DNA of 64,000 bases, from assembly GCF_021654775.1 (NCBI RefSeq), contig NZ_AP025343.1:2385501-2449500 (forward strand). Reading direction: 5' to 3'. The notes under the pieces were generated by a model that was not told where the DNA came from, made no database searches, and saw only the letters and a program-made list of their open reading frames with translations. Numbering within the stretch: position 1 is the stretch's first letter; each line of letters opens with the position of its first letter. The position numbers and the translations under genes are program-made. Shown here in pieces: positions 34,888-43,248 of this stretch. Source of the DNA: Paenibacillus azoreducens. GTDB taxonomy: Bacteria; Bacillota; Bacilli; Paenibacillales; Paenibacillaceae.

Positions 34888-34912
34888 GATACAATCCAAA
34901 GTGGGTTGTATC
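34888..34912 (+). other. Stable hairpin upstream of divIVA
   Basis: GATACAATCC (34888-34897) pairs with GGGTTGTATC (34903-34912, one G-T pair) around a 5-base loop. No T run follows, so it is not a standard terminator. Confidence 0.5.
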
Positions 34913-34965
34913 ACAGATCCGTTTGATAACAGGGAGACCTGAACATTCTTAGGAGGTGCACATCT

Positions 34966-35472
34966 ATGCCATTAACGCCACTGGACATACATAACAAGGA
35001 ATTTTCCCGCCGGCTCCGGGGTTATGATGAAGATGAAGTCAATGAATTCCTCGATCAGGTCATTAAGGATTATGAAAGCGTCATTCGGGAGAACAAGGAC
35101 CTTCATAACCAATTGTTGTCTTTGCAGGAAAGACTGGACCATTTTCTAAATATTGAGGAGACGCTTTCTAAAACGATCATCGTAGCCCAGGAAGCGGCGG
35201 ATGAAGTGAAAAACAATGCGAAAAAAGAAGCGCAGCTTATCATTAAGGAATCCGAGAAAAATGCCGACCGGATTATTAACGAATCATTGGCAAAGTCGCG
35301 GAAAATCGCAATGGAAGTGGAAGAACTTAAAAAGCAGGCATCAATCTACCGCACCCGTTTCCGGACGTTGGTTGAAGCTCAGCTTGAGCTTTTGAGCCAA
35401 GACGGCTGGGATGCGCTGGAAGCCGCCAGCGAGGCTCTTGAAACGCCGCGTGAAGCAAATGAAGTGTATTAG
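34966..35472 (+). CDS. divIVA: Septum and pole targeting protein DivIVA
   Basis: 168-residue coiled-coil protein that senses negatively curved membrane at septa and poles. The N-terminal lipid-binding domain starts 'PLTPLDIHNKEFSRRLRGYDEDEVNEFLDQ' in two parts and is followed by long coiled coils (about residues 30-135). A short acidic tail ends it. ATG 34966 has AGGAGGTG at 34951-34958. In spore formers it also anchors the chromosome at the pole. It is the last gene of the ylm set; ileS normally follows and does so here after a 1.6-kb spacer. Confidence 0.95.
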   Translation: MPLTPLDIHNKEFSRRLRGYDEDEVNEFLDQVIKDYESVIRENKDLHNQLLSLQERLDHFLNIEETLSKTIIVAQEAADEVKNNAKKEAQLIIKESEKNADRIINESLAKSRKIAMEVEELKKQASIYRTRFRTLVEAQLELLSQDGWDALEAASEALETPREANEVY

Positions 35473-35476
35473 AGGT

Positions 35477-35760
35477 TGTTCAAAAAGACCGCCTTTGATA
35501 AGAAAAACATCTATCGACGTACTTTCTATGAAGCCAGACCGCTTTTAGCAGATGTTTTTCTTGCGATATAGAATTTCATCAGCGCAGCTGATAATTTATA
35601 AATTCTATATCTAACACGAAGTGAATCAGGAAGCGGGTTCGACATCGAATCTTGAATTTAGCCGGGCCTTCCGGTGCTCACGTACCTAAACGTACGCTCT
35701 GCTCCTCAGCCCCTAGCTTCATTCAACCTTCTTGGTGCTGAAAACCGATCTTTTTGAACA
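35477..35760. repeat. 284-bp element bounded by 12-bp inverted repeats (family II)
   Basis: TGTTCAAAAAGA (35477-35488) and its exact reverse complement TCTTTTTGAACA (35749-35760) bound a segment with no credible gene. The end sequence recurs at 9722-9733 and 43211-43222. No transposase is present, so this would be a non-autonomous element. Confidence 0.7.
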
Positions 35761-35783
35761 CGCACTATTAGGCTTCTGCTTGG

Positions 35784-35812
35784 TTGACTTTTGGGTGAAA
35801 AAAGACTATAAC
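35784..35812 (+). promoter_or_regulatory. Sigma-A promoter for the ileS T-box leader
   Basis: TTGACT (35784-35789), 17-bp spacer, TATAAC (35807-35812), five of six matches each. A perfect palindrome GACTATA-AC-TATAGTC (35804-35819) covers the -10 box, and a TTGTGC/GCACAA hairpin follows near 35832-35846. Confidence 0.6.
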
Positions 35813-35867
35813 TATAGTCATATCGGTTTGTTGTGCATCGCACAATAACTATGCGTATACGTATTCG

Positions 35868-36182
35868 ATGATGGGATAAGTAAGCTTTGGAAGCTGTTCT
35901 CCAGAGAGTTGGCGTTTTGCTGAGAGCCAATGTTCAGACCGAAGCCGAAGATCCTCCCTGAGAAGTGAGGCTGAATCGTTAGTTTGCTAACGTGCGTAAG
36001 CCAAGCCGGAATGCCGAACGTTATATCGGCTCCTTGTTGAGAAGAGGTTGCCCTGCGGGCAGCTTTAAAGGCGAGGACTTGAGGAGTCGTTCAGGGATTA
36101 TGATTTTCCCCTTGAGCGGAATTAGGGTGGTCACGCGAGCAGAAGCCTCGTCCCTTTATTGGGATGAGGCTTTATTTGTGTT
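35868..36182 (+). ncRNA. T-box riboswitch for isoleucyl-tRNA synthetase
   Basis: The leader contains stem I features (CCAGAGAGTTGG near 35902, then GAGAGCC) and a likely specifier ATC (Ile codon) at 35951-35953. The T-box AGGGTGGTCACGCG lies at 36124-36137. Next comes a terminator with AGCCTCGTCCC (36144-36154) pairing with GGGATGAGGCT (36161-36171) and a T-rich tail. Uncharged tRNA-Ile would bind the specifier and the T-box bulge and stop the terminator forming. The T-box normally lies right before the synthetase; here 880 bases separate it from ileS. Confidence 0.88.
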
Positions 36183-36309
36183 TTCGAAGCTTCTTCGAGA
36201 TCTTTTTTCGAATCCCCCTAAATCCCCCTTTTCCAAAAGGGGGACCCCAGAGGGCGCCGCCCTCTGGACACCCAAAAGTTTGGCGAGGGATGGAAAGTGG
36301 CGCAATAAA

Positions 36310-36664
36310 GGTGCTTTAGGTGGAGTGATTGATTCATCCTCGTTCTCTCCTCCGGGATCGTCCTCGGAACCTTTCATGCGTGCGTGGGTGCGGCGCGATA
36401 AAGGTGGTTTAGGTGGAGTGCCCGGTTCATCCTTGACTCCCCTTCGGGATCGTCCTCGGGAACCTTCCATGCGTGCTTTGAGTGTGGAGCAATAAAAGGT
36501 GCTTTAGGTGGAGTGCCCGGTTCATCCTCGACTCCCCTCCGGGATCGTCCTCGGAACCTTTCATGCGTGCGTGGGTGCGGCGCGATAAAGGTGGTTTAGG
36601 CGGAGTGCTCGGTTCATCCTCGCTCTCCCCTCCGGGATCGTCCTCGGGAACCTTTCATGCGTGA
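36310..36664. repeat. Four tandem copies of a ~93-bp repeat
   Basis: Units start at 36310, 36403, 36498 and 36590 (periods 93, 95, 92). Each runs from GGTG(C/G)TTTAGG(T/C)GGAGTG through CTCCGGGATCGTCCTCGG to TTTCATGCGTG. The open frame across it encodes no recognisable protein and the repeat period is not a multiple of three throughout. Confidence 0.88.
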
Positions 36665-36727
36665 ATTGGGGGGATAGCGCAAAAGTAACTTTTTTCGATT
36701 TGGCCAAGGTGCGCATCCGTTAAGCGT

Positions 36728-36759
36728 GCCCCGTTCTTTGCAAAGCAAAGAATAGGGGC
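36728..36759 (+). other. Long hairpin between the two repeat arrays
   Basis: GCCCCGTTCTTTGC (36728-36741) pairs with GCAAAGAATAGGGGC (36745-36759) with one bulge. There is no T run after it. Its role is unknown. Confidence 0.5.
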
Positions 36760-36815
36760 GAAAAGCGGGTATAACATACAAAGTTTGAAAGTCCGTCCTC
36801 TGTGACTGTTCAGAA

Positions 36816-37037
36816 CCATTTCGGGAGTCCAGAGGGCAGAGCCCTTGGAGTCCCCCTTACGAAGGGGGATTGAGGGGGATGGGAAAACACCATTTCGGGA
36901 GTCCAGAGGGCGGAGCCCTCGGAGTCCCCCTTACGAAGGGGGATTGAGGGGGATGGGAAAACACCATTTCGGGAATCCAGAGGGCAGAGCCTCGGGATCC
37001 CCCTTATGAAGGGGGACTTAGAGGGATGGGAAAATCT
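36816..37037. repeat. Three tandem 74-bp copies upstream of ileS
   Basis: Units start at 36816, 36890 and 36964, exactly 74 bp apart. Each holds CCATTTCGGGA, an inner hairpin between CCAGAGGGC and GCCCT, and TCCCCCTTACGAAGGGGGA, itself a hairpin. The last unit runs into the ileS ribosome site region, where AAAATCTTTCGAAAGATTTT (37030-37049) forms a UUCG hairpin. Confidence 0.9.
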
Positions 37038-37064
37038 TTCGAAAGATTTTGGAGGTTGAAAAAG

Positions 37065-40000
37065 ATGCAAAAAGTCGATGTCAAAGAAAAAGCGCGCACA
37101 CGCGATTTGCGCGTGCTGAAAAAATGGAATGAGGAAGGCACCTTCCGCAAATCCATGGAAAACCGGAAGGACAGACCGAATTACGTGTTTTATGAAGGGC
37201 CGCCAACTGCTAACGGCGCACCGCATATCGGGCACGTGCTGGGCCGGGTCATCAAAGACTTTATCGGCCGCTACCAAACGATGAAAGGTTATCGCGTCGT
37301 CCGCAAAGCGGGCTGGGATACTCACGGTTTGCCGGTTGAGCTTGGCGTGGAAAAGCAGCTCGGCATTTCCGGCAAGCAGGAAATCGAAAAATACGGCGTT
37401 GAAGAGTTCGTGAAGAAATGTAAAGCCAGCGTATTCGAATACGAAAAACAGTGGAGAGAGCTGACCGAAGCCATCGGCTACTGGACAGACCTCGATCATC
37501 CATATATCACGCTTGAGAACAACTACATCGAAAGCGTATGGAACATCCTGGCGACCATCCATGACAAAGGCCTGCTGTACCGCGGCCACCGTGTCAGCCC
37601 ATATTGCCCGTGCTGCCAAACAACGCTCAGCTCCCATGAGGTGGCGCAAGGTTATGAGGACGTCAAGGATCTCAGTGCGACAGCCAAATTCAAGCTGCAT
37701 GACAGCGGCGAATATGTGCTGGCTTGGACGACAACTCCTTGGACGCTTCCGGCTCACGTGGCCCTCGCCATGAATCCGGATATGGACTATGTACGTGTAC
37801 AGAAGGACGGAGAAGTTTATATCGTAGCCAAAAACCTGGTCGAAGACGTGATGAAAGAAGACTATAAGGTTTTGTCCGCGCATAAAGGTTCCGAGTTTAT
37901 CGGAAAATCCTATACCCCGCCATTTACGTATACGAATCCGGAAAAAGGCAATCTGATCGTTGGCGCTTCTTTCGTTACGGATGCGAGCGGTACAGGTATC
38001 GTTCACATGGCGCCTGCGCACGGTGAAGATGACTACAAAACCTGCCGCGAAAATGGCATCAGCTTCATCAGCGTTGTCAACGCCCAAGGACGTTACACCG
38101 ATGAAATTACGGATCTGGCCGGACGTTTCGTCAAAGATTGCGATCTGGACATCGTGAAGATGCTTTCCGAAAAAGGACTGCTGTTCAGCAAGGAAAAATA
38201 CGAACACAGCTATCCATTCTGCTGGCGCTGCAAATCTCCGCTCCTCTACTACGCGATGGAGAGCTGGTTCATCGAAACGACTGCCGTTAAAGATCAACTG
38301 ATCGCCAACAACAACGGCGTGGAGTGGTTCCCGGGCCACATCCGCGAAGGACGTTTCGGCAAATTCCTTGAGGATCTGGTGGACTGGAACATCAGCCGTA
38401 ACCGCTATTGGGGTACGCCGCTGAACGTTTGGGTCTGCGACTCCTGTAAAAAGGAATACGCTCCGCACAGTTTTGCAGATCTGCGAGAGCGTGCGACTAC
38501 GGCTCTTCCTGATGATTTTGAACTGCACAAGCCTTACGTGGACGAAGTAAAAGTAAAATGTCCACACTGCGATGGCGGCGTAATGGAGCGTACATCCGAA
38601 GTCATCGATGTATGGTTTGACAGCGGTTCGATGCCGTTCGCGCAGCATCATTATCCATTTGAAAATGAGCAAAATTTTGAAGAACAGTTTCCTGCGGACA
38701 TGATTTGCGAAGGCATTGACCAAACCCGCGGCTGGTTCTACAGCTTGCTGGCGGTTTCCACGCTTTTCAAAGGCGTAGCGCCATATAAAGCGGTTATCGC
38801 TACAGGACATATTCTCGATGAGAATGGACAGAAGATGTCCAAATCCAAAGGCAATGTCATCGACCCTTGGGAGATCATCAATGAATTCGGAACCGACGCG
38901 TTCCGTTGGGCGCTCCTGGCCGACAGTGCGCCTTGGAACAGCAAACGCTTCTCCAAAGGTATCGTCGCGGAAGCGAAATCCAAGGTCGTGGACACGCTTG
39001 TTAACACCCATTCATTCCTGACGCTGTATGCGAACATCGACGGGTATGATCCGGCGGAACATCCGTTCAAGCTTCCTGAGAACAAACTCGACCGCTGGAT
39101 TCTGTCCCGTTTGAACAGTTTGATCCAGGTTGTTGACAAAGGCCTTGCGGTGAATGACTTCCTGAATACAGCCAAAGGCATCGAAGCTTTTATCGACGAG
39201 TTGAGCAACTGGTATATCCGCCGCTCGCGCGACCGTTTCTGGGGCAGCGGCCTGACCGAAGACAAGCTTGCCGCTTACGGCACGCTGACACATGTGCTGC
39301 TGACGCTTTCCAAACTGATGGCGCCATATACGCCGTTCCTGTCCGAAGACATTTATACCAACCTCGGCAGTGGCAGCAGCGTGCATTTGGCGGACTTCCC
39401 GCAAGCGGATGAGGCGCTGATCGACAAAACGCTTGAAGCGGACATGGAAGCGGCCCGGCAAATCGTTGAGCTTGCGCGCAACGTGCGGAATGAAACAGGA
39501 ATTAAAACGCGTCAACCTTTGTCTGAGCTGATCATCTCCATGGATCATCCGTTTGATGCCGCAGGTTATGAGGGAATCATCAAAGAGGAAATCAATGTGA
39601 AGAACCTTGTGGTTGAAACAAGCGACAGCGGGTTCGTGGATTTTACACTCAAAATGAATTTGAAAGTAGCAGGCAAAAAATACGGCAAAAACATCGGGTT
39701 CCTCCAAGGCTTCTTGAAAGATCTGTCTCCGGATGAAACGAGAGCTGCAGTACAATCCGGAAGTATCCGCGTAACATCTCCGGCAGGCGAGGAGCTTGAA
39801 ATTACGGCCGATGAGCTGCTTGTCGAGAAAAAGGCCAAGAGCGGTTTTGCTTCAGCTTCCGGGTACGGCATCACGGTTGCCTTGAATACGGAGATCACGC
39901 CTGAACTCGAGCAAGAAGGTTGGGTCAGAGAAGTGGTCCGTGCCGTTCAGGATTACCGCAAAAAGCTGGATCTCCCGATTGAAAAACGCGTTACTTTGGT

Positions 40001-40157
40001 TCTGGACGCAGACGAAGAGCTGGCTAAGGCTATTCAGGCGTTTGACAGCGTGCTGCGCGAAAATGTTCTGGTCAAAGATGTGTTATTCGGCAAGGAAGAC
40101 CAGATGGAAACAGTGGAGTTGGCGGGTAAAAAGCTCGGCATTCACATTGCCGGATAA
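37065..40157 (+). CDS. ileS: Isoleucyl-tRNA synthetase, eukaryote-like type 2 (IleS2)
   Basis: 1030-residue class I synthetase that charges tRNA-Ile. HIGH is H54-IGH in '[12 protein letters not shown]', and KMSKS is at residues 590-594. The CP1 editing domain ('[18 protein letters not shown]' and '[11 protein letters not shown]') and the anticodon-binding C-terminal half are complete. The protein starts '[18 protein letters not shown]', is about 110 residues longer than the Bacillus subtilis enzyme, and lacks that enzyme's C-terminal zinc-finger cysteines. These are traits of IleS2 enzymes, which are naturally less sensitive to mupirocin. An open frame from 37026 precedes it, but GGAGG at 37051-37055 supports ATG 37065. 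It is controlled by the T-box upstream. Confidence 0.95.
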   Translation: MQKVDVKEKARTRDLRVLKKWNEEGTFRKSMENRKDRPNYVFYEGPPTANGAPHIGHVLGRVIKDFIGRYQTMKGYRVVRKAGWDTHGLPVELGVEKQLGISGKQEIEKYGVEEFVKKCKASVFEYEKQWRELTEAIGYWTDLDHPYITLENNYIESVWNILATIHDKGLLYRGHRVSPYCPCCQTTLSSHEVAQGYEDVKDLSATAKFKLHDSGEYVLAWTTTPWTLPAHVALAMNPDMDYVRVQKDGEVYIVAKNLVEDVMKEDYKVLSAHKGSEFIGKSYTPPFTYTNPEKGNLIVGASFVTDASGTGIVHMAPAHGEDDYKTCRENGISFISVVNAQGRYTDEITDLAGRFVKDCDLDIVKMLSEKGLLFSKEKYEHSYPFCWRCKSPLLYYAMESWFIETTAVKDQLIANNNGVEWFPGHIREGRFGKFLEDLVDWNISRNRYWGTPLNVWVCDSCKKEYAPHSFADLRERATTALPDDFELHKPYVDEVKVKCPHCDGGVMERTSEVIDVWFDSGSMPFAQHHYPFENEQNFEEQFPADMICEGIDQTRGWFYSLLAVSTLFKGVAPYKAVIATGHILDENGQKMSKSKGNVIDPWEIINEFGTDAFRWALLADSAPWNSKRFSKGIVAEAKSKVVDTLVNTHSFLTLYANIDGYDPAEHPFKLPENKLDRWILSRLNSLIQVVDKGLAVNDFLNTAKGIEAFIDELSNWYIRRSRDRFWGSGLTEDKLAAYGTLTHVLLTLSKLMAPYTPFLSEDIYTNLGSGSSVHLADFPQADEALIDKTLEADMEAARQIVELARNVRNETGIKTRQPLSELIISMDHPFDAAGYEGIIKEEINVKNLVVETSDSGFVDFTLKMNLKVAGKKYGKNIGFLQGFLKDLSPDETRAAVQSGSIRVTSPAGEELEITADELLVEKKAKSGFASASGYGITVALNTEITPELEQEGWVREVVRAVQDYRKKLDLPIEKRVTLVLDADEELAKAIQAFDSVLRENVLVKDVLFGKEDQMETVELAGKKLGIHIAG

Positions 40158-40253
40158 GGTTTGTTGTTTAAAGTTGTTCCAATCCGATCAATTTGATGCT
40201 TCCTTATTGAATGAGAGCCGCCTTTTAGGCAAATAATAGCAAACAAAATGAAT

Positions 40254-40316
40254 AAACGAGCCTTCAAGCGCAAGATCGAGTGATCTTGCGGCCTTGGGCT
40301 CGTTTGTTTTCTTTTT
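40254..40316 (+). terminator. Terminator of ileS
   Basis: Long stem: AAACGAGCC with GGCTCGTTT outside and CGCAAGATC (40269-40277) with GATCTTGCG (40282-40290) inside, then TTTGTTTTCTTTTT. Confidence 0.9.
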
Positions 40317-40354
40317 CGTTATGCAAGGTGACGAATTCAAGAGGGGAAGAATCC

Positions 40355-40687
40355 ATGGTGAATGACCCAAAAAACGGCGAAACGAATACGGATGAAAAGC
40401 AATTGAACCGGATTTATAAGCTTACGGCCCAAATTGCCGATGAACTGGAGCGATCGCGGATCGCCGATTATACCCAACTTCTGCATAAACCGCTGCGGTT
40501 GATTTGGTTGAATGTGCTGGCCGGAACGGCGCGCGGCGTCGGGATCGCGATCGGCTTTACATTTTTTGCAGCAACGATCATTTATGTTTTGCAGGTGCTC
40601 GGTGCCTTAAATCTGCCCATTATCGGGGATTATATTGCGGACATCGTACGCATCGTTCAGCGCCAGATGGAGTTGAAATCGTATTAG
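40355..40687 (+). CDS. DUF5665 family membrane protein
   Basis: 110-residue protein of unknown function, conserved in Paenibacillus-like genomes. The N-terminal half is polar and helical ('NRIYKLTAQIADELERSRI'). One long hydrophobic stretch (about residues 52-90) contains a Gly-rich 'AGTARGVGIAIGFTFFAATI' segment and a short C-terminal amphipathic helix follows. ATG 40355 lies after AGAGGGGA (40340-40348); an in-frame earlier start at 40280 is inside the ileS terminator and unlikely. It runs toward the yteA-like gene on the other strand. Confidence 0.8.
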   Translation: MVNDPKNGETNTDEKQLNRIYKLTAQIADELERSRIADYTQLLHKPLRLIWLNVLAGTARGVGIAIGFTFFAATIIYVLQVLGALNLPIIGDYIADIVRIVQRQMELKSY

Positions 40688-40711
40688 GCGTTTTGCTGCA
40701 AATAGAGGTCA

Positions 40712-41461
40712 TCAGAGAAGGAAATCCTCTTCGTCCTCATCTTCTTCGGCGAGACGATACATATCGACGCCTTCGCCCATGTCCATATATTTGCGGTATT
40801 GCTGGTTCCGCACGATGTCGATCAGATTGCCGTAAATATCGGTGGCGACAAAAGCCTCGTAAGGCTCAACGCATCCTTCCAGCTCTTCCGAGGCTTCGAT
40901 TTCCATCTCTTCGTAGCTGTGGATTTCATTGCCTTCGGCCATTGCCGGCGTATTGGATGACCCGAAATTTTCGACAGCCTGCCATGTATCCTCGCCGTCG
41001 AAACCGTTTTGATCATCGCGTTCATCGAGGCTTGTTCGGCCAAAGGGCGGCATCAAGAAGTTTTCCTCCACCGGTCGGTAGTTTGACACATGATGTCTGG
41101 GAGTGTCCTCAACACAATATTCTGTCGTCGGGACTGCCTCGAGACGGGCATAGGGGATGGGCTTGCCGCAAATCGGACAGATGCCGTAAGTACCTTGATC
41201 AATACGTTCTAATGCATCACGGATAGACGCCAGCTGACGGTCATCATGATTTTGAAGCATGAGGTCCACTTCACGATTATATAATTCCGTAGCTACATCC
41301 CCAGGATGGTTGTCAATGAGCGAAAGTTCGCCGATTTCATCGCGCATGGATTCATCGAGGCCGTAAGAATCGTTTTGCTCGTCTTTTTGCTCTAAGGACC
41401 GTTTCTGCTCCTCCAGTTGGGAACGGAGGTGTTTAAGCTGCGAAGCGGTAAGATGCTGCAT
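40712..41461 (-). CDS. yteA: TraR/DksA-type zinc-finger protein, YteA family
   Basis: 249-residue protein with an N-terminal coiled-coil hairpin (about residues 1-75) and a DksA-type zinc finger 'YGICPICGKPIPYARLEAVP'. After the finger comes a single Cys ('TEYCVED') instead of the full CxxC, as in other YteA proteins. A long acidic C-terminal extension ends 'EEDEDEEDFLL'. DksA proteins insert the coiled coil into the RNA polymerase secondary channel; YteA proteins are linked to sporulation but their action is unproven. The start has AAGGAAAGGGG upstream on the minus strand. It is the only minus-strand gene among the ileS-lspA group. Confidence 0.88.
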   Translation of the reverse strand: MQHLTASQLKHLRSQLEEQKRSLEQKDEQNDSYGLDESMRDEIGELSLIDNHPGDVATELYNREVDLMLQNHDDRQLASIRDALERIDQGTYGICPICGKPIPYARLEAVPTTEYCVEDTPRHHVSNYRPVEENFLMPPFGRTSLDERDDQNGFDGEDTWQAVENFGSSNTPAMAEGNEIHSYEEMEIEASEELEGCVEPYEAFVATDIYGNLIDIVRNQQYRKYMDMGEGVDMYRLAEEDEDEEDFLL

Positions 41462-41588
41462 GGATATGAACCCCTTTCCTTGTGACTCTGGCGGGAAGGC
41501 AGCCGCCCTTCAGACCATTTCTCCATTTTATGATGCGCGAAACGAGAAGGTTTTACATAAGGAAAATCTTCTCGGGGATGGTCGTTAA

Positions 41589-41618
41589 TGGACGATTTCT
41601 GAGATGCTGTGCTACAAT
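41589..41618 (+). promoter_or_regulatory. Possible extended -10 promoter for lspA
   Basis: TGCTACAAT (41610-41618) is an extended -10 element; TGGACG (41589-41594) is a weak -35 at 18 bp. It lies about 75 bases before lspA. Confidence 0.4.
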
Positions 41619-41692
41619 ATACAGGTCCTTACACGACATCAAGCCGAAGGGTTTTGCCGGCTTAATTGATAAGAACGGAGTGACTTGAGACA

Positions 41693-42190
41693 GTGTTTTA
41701 TTACATTCTCGCTTTTATCGCGTTTTTAGTGGATCAGGGAACGAAATTTATCATTGCTAAGAATTTGGAGATCGGTCAGGAGATTCCTGTCATCGGTAAT
41801 TTTTTCTTGATTACTTCCAGCCGCAACCGCGGCGCCGCTTTTGGCATTCTCCCGAACCAGAGATGGTTTTTTATTACCATTACCATCGTTGTGGTGGTCG
41901 CCATCATCTGGTACATGCAGCGAGTGCGGGCAACTTCTTCCCGGAAACTGCTGCCGCTGGCGCTTAGCCTTGTATTGGGAGGAGCCATCGGCAACTTCTT
42001 GGATCGGGCGTTAAACGGGGAAGTTGTGGACTTTTTAATGTTCAATTTCGGAAGTTATACGTTCCCGATCTTTAACATTGCGGATTCCTGTATCGTTGTC
42101 GGCGTCGGGCTGATTTTATTGGATTCGCTGCTTGATATGAAAAAAACGGCACCAGAGAGCGAGAGCGAAGAAGGGAATGAAACGGTGTGA
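41693..42190 (+). CDS. lspA: Lipoprotein signal peptidase LspA (signal peptidase II)
   Basis: 165-residue membrane protease with four helices that cuts the signal peptide from diacylated prolipoproteins. The catalytic aspartates lie in 'GNFLDRALNGEVVDFLMF' and 'FPIFNIADSCIVVG', and 'SRNRGAAFGIL' is the conserved N-terminal motif. It starts with GTG 41693. The stop overlaps the start of the pseudouridine synthase gene (GTGA). In this window it would process the OppA and YdhK-like lipoproteins. Confidence 0.95.
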   Translation: MFYYILAFIAFLVDQGTKFIIAKNLEIGQEIPVIGNFFLITSSRNRGAAFGILPNQRWFFITITIVVVVAIIWYMQRVRATSSRKLLPLALSLVLGGAIGNFLDRALNGEVVDFLMFNFGSYTFPIFNIADSCIVVGVGLILLDSLLDMKKTAPESESEEGNETV

Positions 42191-43110
42191 GCGAAAACGA
42201 GATCAGGGAGTGGGTCATCGACCAGGCCTACGCCAAAGAGCGGATCGACAAATACATCACAGAATCCTGGGAAGATGAGGTATCCAGATCTCAAGTGCAG
42301 TTATGGATCGCATCCGGCCATGTCATGGTAAACGGCAAGGCTGTAAAAGCCAACTACAAGCTGGCCGAAGGCGATCATCTGGAAGTAACCGTGCCGGAAC
42401 CATCGATTGTGGAGATTGTTCCGGAAGATATTCCGCTCGATGTCGCTTATGAAGATCGTGATGTAATCGTTGTGAACAAGCCGCGGGGGATGGTCGTTCA
42501 TCCGGCTCCCGGCCATTCGTCGGGAACGCTGGTTAATGCGTTGATGTACCATTGCAAAGACCTGTCCGGGATTAACGGGGAGCTGCGGCCGGGAATCGTG
42601 CACCGGATCGACAAGGATACTTCGGGCCTGCTGATGGCTGCCAAAAACGATAAGGCGCATGCTTCGCTTGCCGCCCAACTAAAAGATCACAGCGTTACAC
42701 GCAAATACGTCGCTTTGGTGCATGGCAATGTAAGCCATGATCAAGGGACTGTTGACGCGCCCATCGGGCGTGATCCCCAGGATCGTAAAATGTTTACGGT
42801 GACGGATAAAAACAGCAAGCATGCGGTTACGCATTTTGCTGTATTGGAGCGCTTTGGCGACTATACCTTGCTTGAGCTGCAGCTTGAAACAGGACGGACC
42901 CATCAGATCCGCGTCCATATGAAATTTATCGGACATCCGCTGGTAGGCGATCCTGTATACGGGCGCAGCAAAGGGATCAAAATGGATGGGCAGGCACTTC
43001 ACGCCAAAGTGCTTGGATTCGTTCATCCTTCGAGCGGGGAATATATGGAGTTTGCGGCTCCGCTTCCGGAGGATATGGAGAATCTGCTGGAAAACTTGCG
43101 CAGCCGGTGA
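42187..43110 (+). CDS. RluD/YlyB-type pseudouridine synthase
   Basis: 307-residue enzyme of the RluA/RluD family, forming pseudouridine in 23S rRNA. The N-terminal S4 domain ('ERIDKYITESWEDEVSRSQVQLWI') is followed by the catalytic domain with 'GIVHRIDKDTSGLLMAAK'. The invariant catalytic Asp is in the RIDKDTSG motif. 'LETGRTHQIRVHM' is also standard. The order lspA-rluD-pyr is that of Bacillus (ylyB), so the ylyB ortholog is likely. The exact uridine target is not certain. It starts with GTG, coupled to lspA. Confidence 0.93.
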   Translation: MSENEIREWVIDQAYAKERIDKYITESWEDEVSRSQVQLWIASGHVMVNGKAVKANYKLAEGDHLEVTVPEPSIVEIVPEDIPLDVAYEDRDVIVVNKPRGMVVHPAPGHSSGTLVNALMYHCKDLSGINGELRPGIVHRIDKDTSGLLMAAKNDKAHASLAAQLKDHSVTRKYVALVHGNVSHDQGTVDAPIGRDPQDRKMFTVTDKNSKHAVTHFAVLERFGDYTLLELQLETGRTHQIRVHMKFIGHPLVGDPVYGRSKGIKMDGQALHAKVLGFVHPSSGEYMEFAAPLPEDMENLLENLRSR

Positions 43111-43132
43111 AAATGCAAATGATGCGATAAAT

Positions 43133-43168
43133 AATCCATGGCATTCAGCCATGGATTCCTTCATATTT
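43133..43168 (+). terminator. Hairpin after the pseudouridine synthase gene, possible terminator
   Basis: Perfect 10-bp stem AATCCATGGC (43133-43142) with GCCATGGATT (43148-43157), 5-base loop. The following CCTTCATATTT is a poor T run. Confidence 0.45.
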
Positions 43169-43199
43169 AGGGTTAGAGTTTTTGCCTTAATGTGCGTGG

Positions 43200-43227
43200 T
43201 CAAAAGCGGACTTTTTGAACAACCCCT
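43200..43227 (+). repeat. Dispersed repeat family II, copy 3
   Basis: AGCGGACTTTTTGAACAA and flanks match 9714-9734 and, inverted, 35477-35497. It ends just before the ribosome site of the next gene. Confidence 0.7.
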
Positions 43228-43248
43228 AAATAGGAGATGAGTAAACAT

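Noticed and set aside
34811..34965. T-box or other riboswitch before divIVA
   Set aside because: A hairpin is present, but there is no T-box sequence, specifier domain or terminator.
35992..36495. 167-codon open frame with repeated Ser/Pro segments
   Set aside because: It covers the T-box and the ~93-bp tandem array, has no recognisable domain or ribosome site, and the repeat period breaks the frame.
36212..37037. Tandem repeats considered as a CRISPR array
   Set aside because: Units of 74 and ~93 bp are contiguous, without unique spacers of constant length, and no cas genes are present.
36810..39011. 733-codon open frame on the minus strand
   Set aside because: It lies fully antisense to ileS and its repeat leader, has no ribosome site, and its composition mirrors ileS codons. 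A shadow frame.
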